This document shows, piece by piece, positions 54,400 through 64,000 of a DNA stretch of 64,000 nucleotides. Position 1 is the first letter of the stretch. Every line of letters begins with the position of its first letter. Below the pieces are notes generated by a model. The model was not told where the DNA came from. It searched no databases and saw nothing but the letters and a program-made list of their open reading frames with translations. Source of the stretch: Typhlomys cinereus (taxonomy: Eukaryota > Chordata > Mammalia > Rodentia > Platacanthomyidae); contig JALPQD010000075.1 in NCBI GenBank assembly GCA_023101885.1, positions 6,266,630 through 6,330,629 on the forward strand. Direction: 5' to 3'. A program made the translations under genes and the position numbers.

Positions 54400-54720
54400 C
54401 TTAAGAGGACAATATGAAGGAGGAAAGATTTCTTTGACTCCTTTTTTAAAGCAGGTTCTGTCTATGTTCACTTGACCCTATGTGCTTAGGTGGAAAATCA
54501 TGATAGTGAGAGCACATGGTAGAGGCTAGCCCCTTCACCAGCACGTGGTAGAGGCTAGCCCCTTCACCATGGAAAGAAAACAAGACTGGGAACCAAGAAT
54601 AATCTCACAGACATACTCCCGGTGATTGACTTCTTTCAACTGGATCCACCTCCAGAGCTTCCAGGACCTTCCCAGATAGCACAAGCTTTTTGGAAACAGT
54701 TCATATTCAAGCCATCACAA
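54400..54720 (-). mobile_element. Probable LTR-type repeat (degraded)
   Basis: 'gaaggaggaaagatttcttt', 'gtgattgacttctttcaact' and the end 'cagttcatattcaagccatc' have the general layout of reverse MaLR-like LTRs. Family placement is not secure. Confidence 0.4.
54512..54569. repeat. 29-bp tandem duplication
   Basis: The unit 'gcac[a/g]tggtagaggctagc' plus 'cccttcacca' occurs twice in a row, with one difference. Recent local duplication inside the LTR-like sequence. Confidence 0.95.
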
Positions 54721-54779
54721 AGGACAATTCAATATCCTAGTGGTTTTAGCAACTTCTTTTTGTTTCCTTAAGTTGTCTG

Positions 54780-55135
54780 ACAGTTGGCTTTCATGGTGCT
54801 AAAACAAGGACCTGAGACTGAGTAACTTAAAGAGAATAGAAGTTGCCTGTCTATGGTTCTGGAGGCTAGAAAATCTGAAACCCTGGTGCAGTATCCGGAG
54901 CGCTCTGCTGCTGGGTCACAGCGTGGTGCCAACACCGCACCGCCAGGTGAAGTAGGCATGCCAGCAAGAGCTCGCCACTCCCTTGACAACCCACCAACCC
55001 ACTGATCTGCAAATGGATTAAACCATTCTTGAGGGCACAGCCTTCATGTTGCACCTGCCCCCACTTCCTCTGACCTCCACATGTGAATTTGGGGATTAAG
55101 TTTCCTACACATGAGATTTGGAGAACACAACATAA
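54780..55135 (-). mobile_element. MaLR-type LTR (old)
   Basis: 'gctaaaacaaggacctgaga', 'ctgagtaacttaaagagaat', 'atggttctggaggctagaaa' and the right part 'acatgagatttggagaacac' are reverse text of an MST/MLT-like LTR. Non-coding. Confidence 0.65.
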
Positions 55136-55901
55136 AACGCCCCTGGCTTCCTTCTCAGCCCATCTCTGGACAGGGGAGTGTGCAGGAAGACTCCCATGCT
55201 ATTTCACACACTGACCCTTTAAGAAGAAAATCACCTAAATAGTTGGCTCTGGCAATATTGTCCCCAAAAAGTGATCTTTGAAAAGTATTTCTCACTCCTA
55301 ACGTGGTGAGGTTTTTCTTTATTTTCTCTGAAGCAAACACCAGTATGTTTCCTAAAGCAATCATCCTGCCCATTGGGGGCCAATTTAAGCTGGGTCGGGA
55401 TCCTAAAGAGATCAGTTTTGAGCAGTACCACAGAGTGTTTCGGGGAGCAGGTTCTAGATCCATGGACCGGCTTCCAGAGAAGGGACAGAGAGAGTGGGAG
55501 CAGGAGGGGGCGTGCAGAGCAGGTCTACGAAGGCACCAGATGCCCAGGTCTTTGGCCCAGATGAGGTACCCTGCACCCTGCTGGAGGCCTGGTGCTAGTG
55601 GCTTAGCAGGACAGTCCCCAGCCGCCATGGTCAGCTGGCATTACAGAAAAGGGGCGCGTGTGGTCAGAACGAAGTATTTCTGGGGAGTTAAAGACATTTA
55701 GAAATTATTTTCCAAAAACCAAGTGTAATGTTTCTTGTTTTTCTGATTTGGAATTGCCCTGGGGCCTTATGGGGTTCATGAACCCTCTCAGGGTGGTGAG
55801 TGCACTGTGAAGAAATTGTGGTCAGTGGCCAGGGACCCATGAGAGGAGAGCCACTCCTCCTGGGGCTCCAATATTGTGAAATATTTCTCTCTTTGTGGGA
55901 G

Positions 55902-55944
<43 letters not shown>

Positions 55945-56504
55945 GCAGTCACGCTGTGAGAAGAGACCGGAGAACAACAGAGGAAGAGAGGAAAAATGAT
56001 TAATGGAGCATTAACGGCACACCTCCTGTATACAAGGCCTTCTGATGAATTAATTGTAAGGTCATCTGAGGTCAGGTTGCTACTAAGGGAAATACAAAGG
56101 AGGTTAAATTCCTTGTCGAAGGACTCACAGCTAAGAGTGTGTCTAACCACCATTTCCTTGACTTCACATGCTATAATCTTTCTACTTCGTGATACCTCAA
56201 GACAGTCCACACCCTTTGATCATCCTTCCTGAAGCTACAGGACAGATGCTACAGATTAAAAAAACCTTTCATCACTTCCAGAGAAAACAGACATTAAGAA
56301 AGAAATAGGATTTTTTGAAAGTTGTAGGAATAATAATGGTTTGCATTGATATAGCAATAGGAATAGATTTTATGTATAACCATAGCAGAATTTGCATAAA
56401 CATTAAAAAAATGTAAAAGCCTTTCCTATGAATACAGATACTGCTATTTGTGTTTTTTGGAAGTGGACACTAGATATTAGTGCAAACCCAAAAGATTTAG
56501 TAAG
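55136..56504. other. Unannotated unique sequence with a CA tract
   Basis: (CA)n at 55904-55942. Both strands are open for 132-157 codons around 55155-55701, but the translations have no recognisable domain and no bounding splice signals. I see no gene. Confidence 0.4.
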
Positions 56505-56605
56505 TTAGGTACAGCCTCTGTAGCGGCTGAGGCAGGAAGAAGACTAGAACTCAGGACTTGAGGTCATTCTAGGCAATACAGCAAGATCCACCTACAAAAA
56601 AGAAT
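56505..56605 (+). mobile_element. B1/7SL-derived fragment
   Basis: 'agcggctgaggcaggaagaa', 'gacttgaggtcattctaggc' and 'aatacagcaagatccacc' then 'tacaaaaaaga' match the right half of a 7SL-derived monomer with an A-rich end. Old. Confidence 0.5.
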
Positions 56606-56829
56606 TAAGTGATTTTCCCAGGTTCATAAGTGGAAAAAGACCTGACTCTAGAACCAAATGCATTCTTTGTAACAACCCACTGTTTATAGCTAAATCAGTA
56701 TGTGTTTTTAACATAAATTGAACAAGAAACAACCATTAGTAGTTAAATTACAGTTTTGTATGCCTAAAAATCATTTTAGCATGCCTTTTACTGTTTTTCT
56801 TTGGCTGTTGCTGTTTTGTTTTGTTTTAT

Positions 56830-56902
56830 GCAATGTGGGAAAATAAGCCAAACATTTGTACATGCTAGGCAAGTGTTCTACCACAGAGCTATAGCCTCAG
56901 TC
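56830..56902 (-). mobile_element. ID-like SINE
   Basis: 'gtacatgctaggcaagtgtt', 'ctaccacagagctatagcct' and T-rich sequence on the left (56795-56830) are reverse ID text with its tail. Confidence 0.7.
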
Positions 56903-58839
56903 ATTTTAAAAATGATTTTTAAGAAAAAAAAAACTTAAAAAACAAGTATTTCCTGGTAAACCCAGATTTTAAAATGCCTAACTCTTTCCAAAGTCAAGTC
57001 TATGAGAATTGTGAATCCTCTGGATAATTTTGCAATGTTAAATATATGGCATGTCAACCTGAATTAAGCCACCAATCATAGGGGAGTGGGAGGATGTGAA
57101 GAACAGGGGGACACATGGGCCAGAGGAAAGGAAATTGTTCCCACACACACTTTTATTGGGAATGAGTTATTCTGTTATTAATACATGCAGTATTCCTCCT
57201 GGTCACTGTCTTTTGGACAACCTGTCCAGGCGCTAAAGGCTAAGAAAAGTTATTTGAGTGGATGTAGCTCAAGGTCTTGCCAAAATTTAGCATCATTCTG
57301 TGGAAGAGATCGGCAAAGTGTAAGTTTTCCTTGATTAGAGAACTCCAACTCTTGTTCCTAACAAAAATGATTTTTTTATGCATGAATGTGAAGTTGAACA
57401 GATTTCCCCAGCCTATGGTCAGGGGGCTTCTAATGCAGTGTTGACTTAGAAGGCCTTTGCTGAGCTGACTTGCGACATCTAGAGGCCCCCGGATGGCTTT
57501 GTCACTTCAAGCTTTGCTCCTTGTCTTGCTGCTGGGAGCAGAGAGATTGATAATCAGGGTGACCATGTTTGTTCTCAATCTCTACAGTGCTACGTGACAC
57601 CATCTTCCACTAAGTGGACTTGGGCCTATGTGTAGACAAGAGCCCAGAAAACGTCAACTGAATGGGTCATTTTCATATACGGGTCTCTGCCTGGCCAGCA
57701 GTTTCCTCCCAGCTTTACTTAATGAACTCCTGCCTGACCTTATTCTGCAGGTCTCAGCAAGAGAGTCCTTTCCTAACTTCGCCAGCAAGCCAAGCTCCAT
57801 GTTAGAAGACCTTGGAACTCCCTGTATGTCTTTAAAGCCCCTTTCTGAGCTGCAACTAAGCTCACATTCCTGTCACCGGGACTGGCAGTCTCGCCAAGGC
57901 ACAAACAGTCCCTGGTTTTGTTCTCTATACTTTTGGATTGAAAGAGCAAATACTAAGTGAGATCATAACCGAGTAGGAAATCGCTAATGGCATTTTTGTG
58001 GCCGCCATGCTTATGAAAAGCCTGGCCATCAGACCCTGACCACACGTAGTCCTTCTTGCTCACCCGTGTGGTTTGCTTGCATTTTGGGAAAAAAATCAGG
58101 AAATAGTTGTGCTCACAATGTCCTTGGAAGTGCAAACCTAAGAAAATGTGTGAGACAGTCATTCTGGCATGTCAGTTGAAGTCACTGATAACACTGGATT
58201 CTGCAGATGTTAACTTTGAAAATTAACCCAGATCTCAAATGTTTCACTTTTTTGTTTTTGTTTTGTTTTTTCTTGTCACTTCAACCACATGGCCAAGACA
58301 GGCATTCGTTCTGCATTCAATAATGTCCTGACTTAGCCCTTTTGTATTGTTTTCATTATCTTAGGGATTCCCCCCCCCCATTAGACTCTCTCTGTACAAT
58401 TAGACCTTATTTGAGAACACTTTGAAGAGAAATGTGTTTCACAAGTTTGGGGAACACCAGTTTTAAGGACGGTTTTGAAGAAGACCCAGCTCTGAACTGT
58501 CTTGGAATTCAAGGTAGTTCTCTCAGACCCATCTCAGCTGGCCCACTGAGATGTCTGTTGTGTTTTTGCCAAAGTCATTGCTATAACCTGCCTGATGTTT
58601 TCTGAAGGAATCTACTAGAGGGAAACAGGCTGATCTCCCTCTGATTTTGCTAGAGATGGAAGTCAGTCTCTATCTGGAGACATTTACGAAGTGGTGCTTT
58701 GAGTTTGTGGCAAAGCTTGATATGTGTTTGCTTCCTACTCTCCATTCGTATATAAAATTCTCAAGTTACACAAAATTTACAAAGACAGTGATAATGAGAA
58801 GTGATTACTTGCCCCTGGGGATTTTGATGATACTGTAAA
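56903..58839. other. Unannotated unique sequence
   Basis: About 1.9 kb without a recognisable repeat. The 110-codon plus frame at 57628-57960 has no domain or splice support. A run of C lies at 58371-58379. Confidence 0.4.
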
Positions 58840-59340
58840 TCAGCTGCACTGGCTCCACGGTCGGCCTGCCAGCCCGGCCTTCTCATTTTCCAACATAATT
58901 CAGCCCCGGGCTTGTCTCTGTGTGTCCTCTTCCCAGAAGAACACGATGAAAGTCCTGAGAGCTTTTGGATTACAGTTTATTAAAATCCCTAAATCATCGC
59001 AAAAAGGGAGCCATGACCCCAGAGAAACAAGTGTTTTTTTTAATGCCCATCAGACAATGCCTGGTTCCACACCAAGCAACTAATTGTGAATTGAAAGAGT
59101 CAGTTCAGACAGGCCTTGAATGTAAATCGTATGCTCATAACCAGATAATACACACATTGTGCTTAAGAAAGTGTCTGTACATTCGCCTTGTAATGTAATC
59201 TCAAGACACTGGAGGCTGACTTTCAACAGCTAAAGCAGAAGTTTCAACAATTTTCCTGTGAATTAGGATCCTTCTGAATTAGCAGCTTGGTTAGACAGCC
59301 AATTTGGATAATTCAGACCCCAAAGTGGTGTCTCAGGTCT
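58840..59340. promoter_or_regulatory. Candidate conserved non-coding element
   Basis: Repeat-free sequence with dense regulatory-type cores: 'ttggattacagtttattaaa', 'gcaactaattgtgaattgaa', 'ccagataatacacacattg' and 'gaattagcagcttggttaga'. No extended open frame on either strand has support. The call is by texture and is inference. Confidence 0.35.
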
Positions 59341-60586
59341 GATTTATTTTCTTTGGCTGTCTAGATAATTCCAAGTCACTAGACAATCACTCTTGGGGCA
59401 CAAGGGAACATGCGCTTCTTGTGCAAATGTCTCCTTCCCAGGCTGGCGTTCAGAAGGGAGAGGTAACTGGTGCCGTTCCTGTGAGGGAGAAGGAATGCCT
59501 TCAGCAGGTCTCACGTTTTCCTCGTCCTTCCTGAAATCCAGACAGCAGTGGGAACCTCGTGGGCCTGGAAAGTCCCTTGTGGCAGTTAGGGTATGAAATG
59601 TCTTAATTGACAAAAGAGCCCCTTGGCTCAATTCTTGTCTTTGTAGAACTTGTCAGAAGTGTTCAGTTTCAGGCCAAAAAGCTGCCAGAGTGAGGGCCAA
59701 TCACTAATGACAGAAAGATTAGGAGGGTGTGGATCAGCTGGCTGCTCCACAGCACATTAATGAGCCAAAATGCTGGTGTGTCAACTCCAGGCGGGTGACC
59801 CTGGCCAATGGGCGACAGGAGGGGCCTCTGGATCAAATGCCCACAGCTCCACACTGGCATTTCCAGCACACAGAGCAACAATTTGTCTGTTTCTAATGAA
59901 AACACAGCACGATACCCCAATGGATCCCTCCCTGCTCACCTACCATATCTCTACTGCTTGACTCTAGGGAAAATGGAGGAAGGGGAATCAGTAAATGACT
60001 CATATTTTTCAACAAGGAAATTCCATGCGTTAGACCCTGTATATATTCTAGTAGCACCCATGTGCACATACAGAGACCCCAGAAAAATCCATTTGCATAT
60101 CTGAGTTACATGCGAGGCTAGAAACAAGTCATGTAACAGAGGGAACTATAAATGGATCTGTTGGTCCCTGCCTATGCGTCTGTCTTTGAAGTCACTACCT
60201 TGCTTCTGATGATGACATTCTGTGGAAGCTTCTTGTTAGGTAGTTGGAGGGAGAGCACATATCTTCCTGCAGGCACTTTCGTGGGACCAAGTGAGAAGCG
60301 GGAACTGGAGGAAGAGCTGTACTCCCATCAATCAATCTTAGTACTATTGTGAGTACCTAGAAAAGAGATTGGAATTTAGCTGAAGAACTATTTGAATACT
60401 GATGTCTAGACATCTTGATCAATGAAAAACGACATGTGCCAGTATCACAGCCCAGATGTATAGGAGGCTGTAGCACTTGGGCTTGTGTGAACATGCTTAG
60501 TGATGTTGGCACATGACCCAGTGGCCCAATGGCACATTTTGCAGAATGCAGCTTTGTTGCCAAGTGATGCCTGATAGTATTTCCTT

Positions 60587-60653
60587 TAACTGTGGAATCT
60601 AAATCCTCTTCAGTACAGATGTGATGGGGAAAGTGTTAGCACGTATTGGTACC
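60587..60653 (+). repeat. Direct repeat, left copy
   Basis: 'taactgtggaatctaaatcc' and 'tcttcagtacagatgtgatg' match 61076-61142 at roughly three bases in four, with small gaps. It is an old local duplication or two fragments of one unrecognised dispersed repeat. Confidence 0.75.
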
Positions 60654-61075
60654 CTGTCGGGGGATTCAGTCCTGACCTACTCTTCTGACTGCTTACCAGG
60701 CAGAGATACAATAATGAGAGCAGGGAGGTGAGGACTTTGGATGAAGTTGACTAATTGCCACAGGACTCCCAGAAAAGAGAGATGGAAGGGCTAGAGGAAA
60801 AGTGGCATCAGCTAAGCTTGGCATGGTTATTTTAGGGAGAGGTAGGAGACAAGCTTTAAGGGAAACTGACACAGGACTGGGACGCTAAAAGGAAGAGAAC
60901 TGTGCAGCATACTTTTCCTGTGTCCATTATGCTTTTATTTAAGTAATAGAATTCTTTCTTGCATCCGAAGCATTCTAAGAAAATGTTTTAATTATTTTTC
61001 TAATTTAAATTGTGTTCGTGTTTATATTCAAACCTTAATAAACATGTCTGGTTAAGTAACAGAGCTTATGGAATG

Positions 61076-61142
61076 TAACTGTGCAATCTAAATCCTCTTC
61101 AACATACATGTGATAGGGAAGTATTAAAACACATTAGCTACA
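61076..61142 (+). repeat. Direct repeat, right copy
   Basis: 'taactgtgcaatctaaatcc' and 'tcttcaacatacatgtgata' match the segment at 60587, 489 bp to the left, in the same orientation. Confidence 0.75.
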
Positions 61143-61494
61143 TATGTAACAAACCATGGCATATACGACAATCATATCCAAAGAATGTGGACATCAACGG
61201 TAAGTGGTCAATTATGTCTAAAGTGTGCATGACTGGATGATTGCATTGTGCTGGGCTCAGCTTCCCACGCATGAATTTGATGTGCCAGTTGAAGAGGAAT
61301 CCAAGAATCTCAGCTCCTTGCCCACTAGTGACGAGAGGCAGGCTCCAGAAATAGCTGCAATGACTGAATGGAGAATAAATACAATTGGGCATCACTTCAT
61401 GATGGGGTGCGCCCTGAGAAGTCTGTAGTTGGGAGACTGCTGTGCTGAGTCAGCACATATGTAAACTGTACGGAACAGACATAGACAGATGGGC

Positions 61495-61518
61495 AGAGAG
61501 AGAGAGAGAAAGAGAGGG

Positions 61519-61550
<32 letters not shown>

Positions 61551-61552
61551 GT
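61495..61552. repeat. (GA)n microsatellite
   Basis: GAGA runs with AAA and GGGG interruptions. Confidence 0.95.
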
Positions 61553-61724
61553 GCCTCTTCTTTCAGGGTTTGCTGAGCATGCAGAATGAGAGTACAGGAA
61601 GCACTGATTATGCAATGAAAAGACACAGTAAACACGAGATGGCTGAAGCTATTTCCATGTTACAGTTCAGACAGCTTTTCTTATTTTATTTCTCTTCCTT
61701 CTTCATGTGCATCTGGTGTGTTTT

Positions 61725-62310
61725 AATGTTTGCATGTGTGTATGCATGTTTGCATGTATGTGGGTGCATATGTGTATGTACATATGTATGTTACATGCAT
61801 GTGGATACATATATGTATATGTTTGCATGCATGTATGAATATGTGTGTGTTAGCATGTGTATGGGCACATGTGAACAGGTATTTTTGTGTATGCATGTTT
61901 GCATATAAGTAGACCCATATGTATGTTTGCATGTGCATGGATATGTGTATAAGCATGTTTGCATATGTGTATGCATATATGTGTGGGGATTATGTGTATA
62001 TACATGTTTTGTGTGTGAGCATGTATGTCTGCATGTAGGTGTGCTCTCGTGTGTGGTACATGTATGTATTCGTGTTTACATGTATGTGGATATGTGCATA
62101 TGCATGCTTGCATGTATGTGAGCATATGTGGATGTGAGTGATGTATATATACATGTTTGCACAGGAGTGGGCCCATGTGGTGGTTACAAGTGTGTAAAAT
62201 GCATGTTTGCATGTGTTTGAGAATATGCAAATACGTTTCCATGTGTGGGCACATGTTGGGGGTGCATGTGTTCTGGGTATGCATGTGCGTGAGTTGAGCA
62301 TGTGAGTGGA
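61725..62310. repeat. Degenerate ATGCAT/TGTG minisatellite-like array
   Basis: About 0.6 kb of alternating purine-pyrimidine DNA made of variants of 'gcatgtttgcatatgtgtat'. 'catgtttgcat' recurs about ten times at irregular 20-60 bp spacing. Several frames on both strands are open for 60-144 codons (His/Thr/Cys/Met-rich) because of the repeat. No gene is inferred. Confidence 0.85.
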
Positions 62311-62329
62311 CTCAAGGGTGGCATGAGGT

Positions 62330-62575
62330 TGTTCTGTTGTTCTCCTTATTCTTTTTGAGACAGAGTTTCTGATAAAATTTAGAACAGACCAATAGGGCCA
62401 GTGTGTCTAGTCAGCTTTCTCTAGAGTCTTAGTCTCTGTCTTCTGGGACTGGAATTACAGGGGATGGGGTGCCACAACCACCTTGCATTTTGTATGTCAT
62501 CCGAGGATGTGAACTCTAGCCCTTTTGCTTGTGTGAAAAACACTTTACCCGCTGAGCCAACTTTCCAGCCCTCAA
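62330..62575 (-). mobile_element. tRNA-headed SINE, B1-like body (B4/ID-related)
   Basis: The right end 'cccgctgagccaactttcca' is a reverse tRNA-like head; 'cttctgggactggaattaca' in the middle is B1-like text in reverse; 'tttttgagacagagtttctg' at the left is the reverse B1 3' part. The combination suggests a B4-type composite, diverged. Confidence 0.55.
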
Positions 62576-63866
62576 CTTTCTTTATAAGTGGAGGAACCTG
62601 TTCTAAAATAGTGGTAGAAAGTATAGCACAGTAAACACACGAGCTGGCCACATCATTGTTTATTATCTTTACCAAGTTTCATGTGTAATGCATGTGCTGT
62701 GCTTTTATAAGGGTGACAGTTCAGTAGGTATGTTCATACCAGCATCACCCACGTATAACAATGGTAGAGTAGTAATGTTACAACAGCTGTGATGTCACTA
62801 GATGATGGGAATTTTTAGCTTTATTGTAATGTTTTAGAACCGCTCATTGTACATGTATCCACTACAGAACAAAATGTCATTGTGTAGTGCATGACTAACT
62901 TGCATGTTTCCATGTGTCTGTATGAAATAGGTACAATCCTTGAAATAAAATGGCTTGTTGTAAACCTCGTATGTACCTAAGTACATACAAGTCAAGGCAA
63001 GACTTTAATGCTGAAAAATACAATTTTCAATTTTTAAAACAACTGCTATTTTCAAAACTCAAAGAGGGCAAAGCAACCACCAAGAAGTGACTGCTTGACA
63101 GCTTCCCACTCACGCCAAAACAATTTTCACCAGCACTTAAAAAAATCTTGTGCTAAGCAGAAAACAGGTTTAGCCATGAATGTAGATTGCCTTCCTGCTT
63201 GTGAGTGAGAGTGACTTCTAGATTTATAAACTTCCAGGCCACTCACATCAATCCTACTGAGTGACCATGCTTGGCTTTGAAGGATGTTTACAATATTGTC
63301 AAGTTCCGTAATAAGCAAGTGTCCAGTGACATTCCCCACGTGCACATTGCTCTGCCTGGATCCATCTTTCTCTTCTGTGTCCCCACCGAGTGCTGCCGCC
63401 TCACTCAATGACAGCCTCAAACAATATCACAATGACGTGATACTTAGTCACAAGACGGTGAAGGACTTATCTAAAGTGTCTACATACTGACGCTCAGCGA
63501 AATCTTCCTATTAAAAATACGAGCAGATTAGACTTTTACTTAAGGCACGGGCAGCGAGTCAGCAGTTTCTGGGAACATAAGAAAGATGCAGATCTGTATC
63601 TCTTTTCTGTTTTCAAGTAGTGCAAACTCATTTTGCTCAAATGATTGTGCTGAGGAGCCTGGGGTTGGAGCACGTCCCCACAGCGGCGAGCCGTCTTCAT
63701 CTGACTCATCTCCACACCAGCTCTGACACTGATGGATTTGCTATCACCTTCACCAAGCTGTCCCTGGTCTTTTCATGCCAAGTGGAGCCATGGCATGGCA
63801 AGAAGTTGGTAAGTAAGACTATTCTGCAGTCCTTCAATATATCACACACACAGCTGATAGAAACCA
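62576..63866. other. Unannotated unique sequence
   Basis: No supported gene. A possible exon (63618-63808 +) is bounded by 'tctcttttctgttttcaag' and 'gttg' then 'gtaagtaag', a strong donor. The longest frame in it (87 codons from a GTG, running past the donor) has no recognisable domain. Confidence 0.35.
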
Positions 63867-64000
63867 GGTTGGGGAGAGATTAGGCTGGCCTAGTTCCAGG
63901 TGATTGATATAAAGTCTCTGATGTTCTGGATTATGGTTTGTTGATTTTTTTTTTCAGTTTTGCTGCTCCTGCAATGCCCTTGGCTCCACCCTGATGGGTA
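63867..64000 (-). mobile_element. L1 3' UTR fragment, running off the window
   Basis: Closely matches 32330-32463 (and 43888-44021) of the other two L1 copies, on the same strand: 'ggggagagattaggctggcc', 'tgattgatataaagtctctg' and 'tggtttgttgatttt'. Unusually, the left border falls inside the 3' UTR: the last ~470 bp and the poly(A) present in the other copies are missing. The rest of the element would lie to the right of the window. Confidence 0.9.

Larger units (their letters stand above)
59341..61490. other. Unannotated unique sequence
   Basis: No gene is supported. 59640-59830 again has enhancer-like text ('cagcacattaatgagcc', 'caatcactaatgacag'). Two related 65-bp segments at 60587 and 61076 are listed separately. 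Confidence 0.4.

Noticed and set aside
55155..55701. Opposed frames of 157 (minus) and 132 (plus) codons
   Set aside because: No domain, no splice boundaries, open on both strands; treated as chance.
57628..57960. 110-codon plus frame
   Set aside because: No upstream promoter or splice signal and no protein motif recognised.
61850..62301. 144- and 103-codon minus frames rich in His/Cys/Thr
   Set aside because: Products of the ATGCAT/TGTG array.

Overview
The window is nuclear DNA from a mammal, almost certainly a rodent. It has no bacterial or viral gene layout. It is mostly non-coding DNA packed with retroelements and microsatellites. The rodent call rests on B1 (7SL-derived), B3, B4 and ID-type SINEs, MaLR LTRs and rodent-type L1 elements. 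B3/B4 points to the mouse-related clade. The youngest L1 (231-bp promoter monomers) and the most abundant SINE (B2-like tRNA head, unfamiliar body) do not match the mouse or rat families I know. A non-murine member such as a jerboa or another myodont is my best inference, not a demonstrated fact. No host protein-coding gene can be supported; the window reads as intergenic or deep intronic. Layout. 1-7.6 kb: microsatellites, two adjacent SINEs, two MaLR LTRs, a B3 and a B4. 8.0-10.9 kb: a nearly complete MaLR element on the minus strand (two LTRs plus internal region) with a second MaLR LTR nested inside it. 11-20 kb: SINEs, an MLT1-type LTR, an old L1 3' UTR and a long TG tract. 20-24 kb: mostly unique sequence, including a perfect 20-bp palindrome and stretches that look like conserved non-coding DNA. 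24-26 kb: SINEs and CA/TG tracts. 26.2-30.5 kb: an unusually AT-rich block with a possible GT-AG exon at its right edge. 31.85-38.6 kb: a full-length L1 on the minus strand, bounded by a 16-bp target-site duplication. It has an intact ORF1, an ORF2 broken by two single-base frameshifts, and a CpG-rich 5' UTR built from 231-bp monomers. 39-43 kb: three SINEs, a B1 and a large CT tract. 43.4-46.25 kb: a second, 5'-truncated and more decayed L1 with its own 15-bp duplication. 47-64 kb: B1, Tigger-like and URR1-like DNA transposons, a SINE, CA arrays, LTR remnants, three enhancer-like unique stretches, a 0.6-kb ATGCAT/TGTG-rich minisatellite and, at the very end, a third L1 3' UTR fragment. How the parts work together. 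The only coding capacity is that of L1. ORF1 encodes an RNA-binding chaperone and ORF2 an endonuclease/reverse transcriptase. Such proteins also mobilise the non-coding tRNA- and 7SL-derived SINEs seen here. At least one SINE (42.2-42.5 kb) has a perfect 18-bp duplication and looks young. The three L1 pieces with recognisable young-family sequence all lie on the minus strand.
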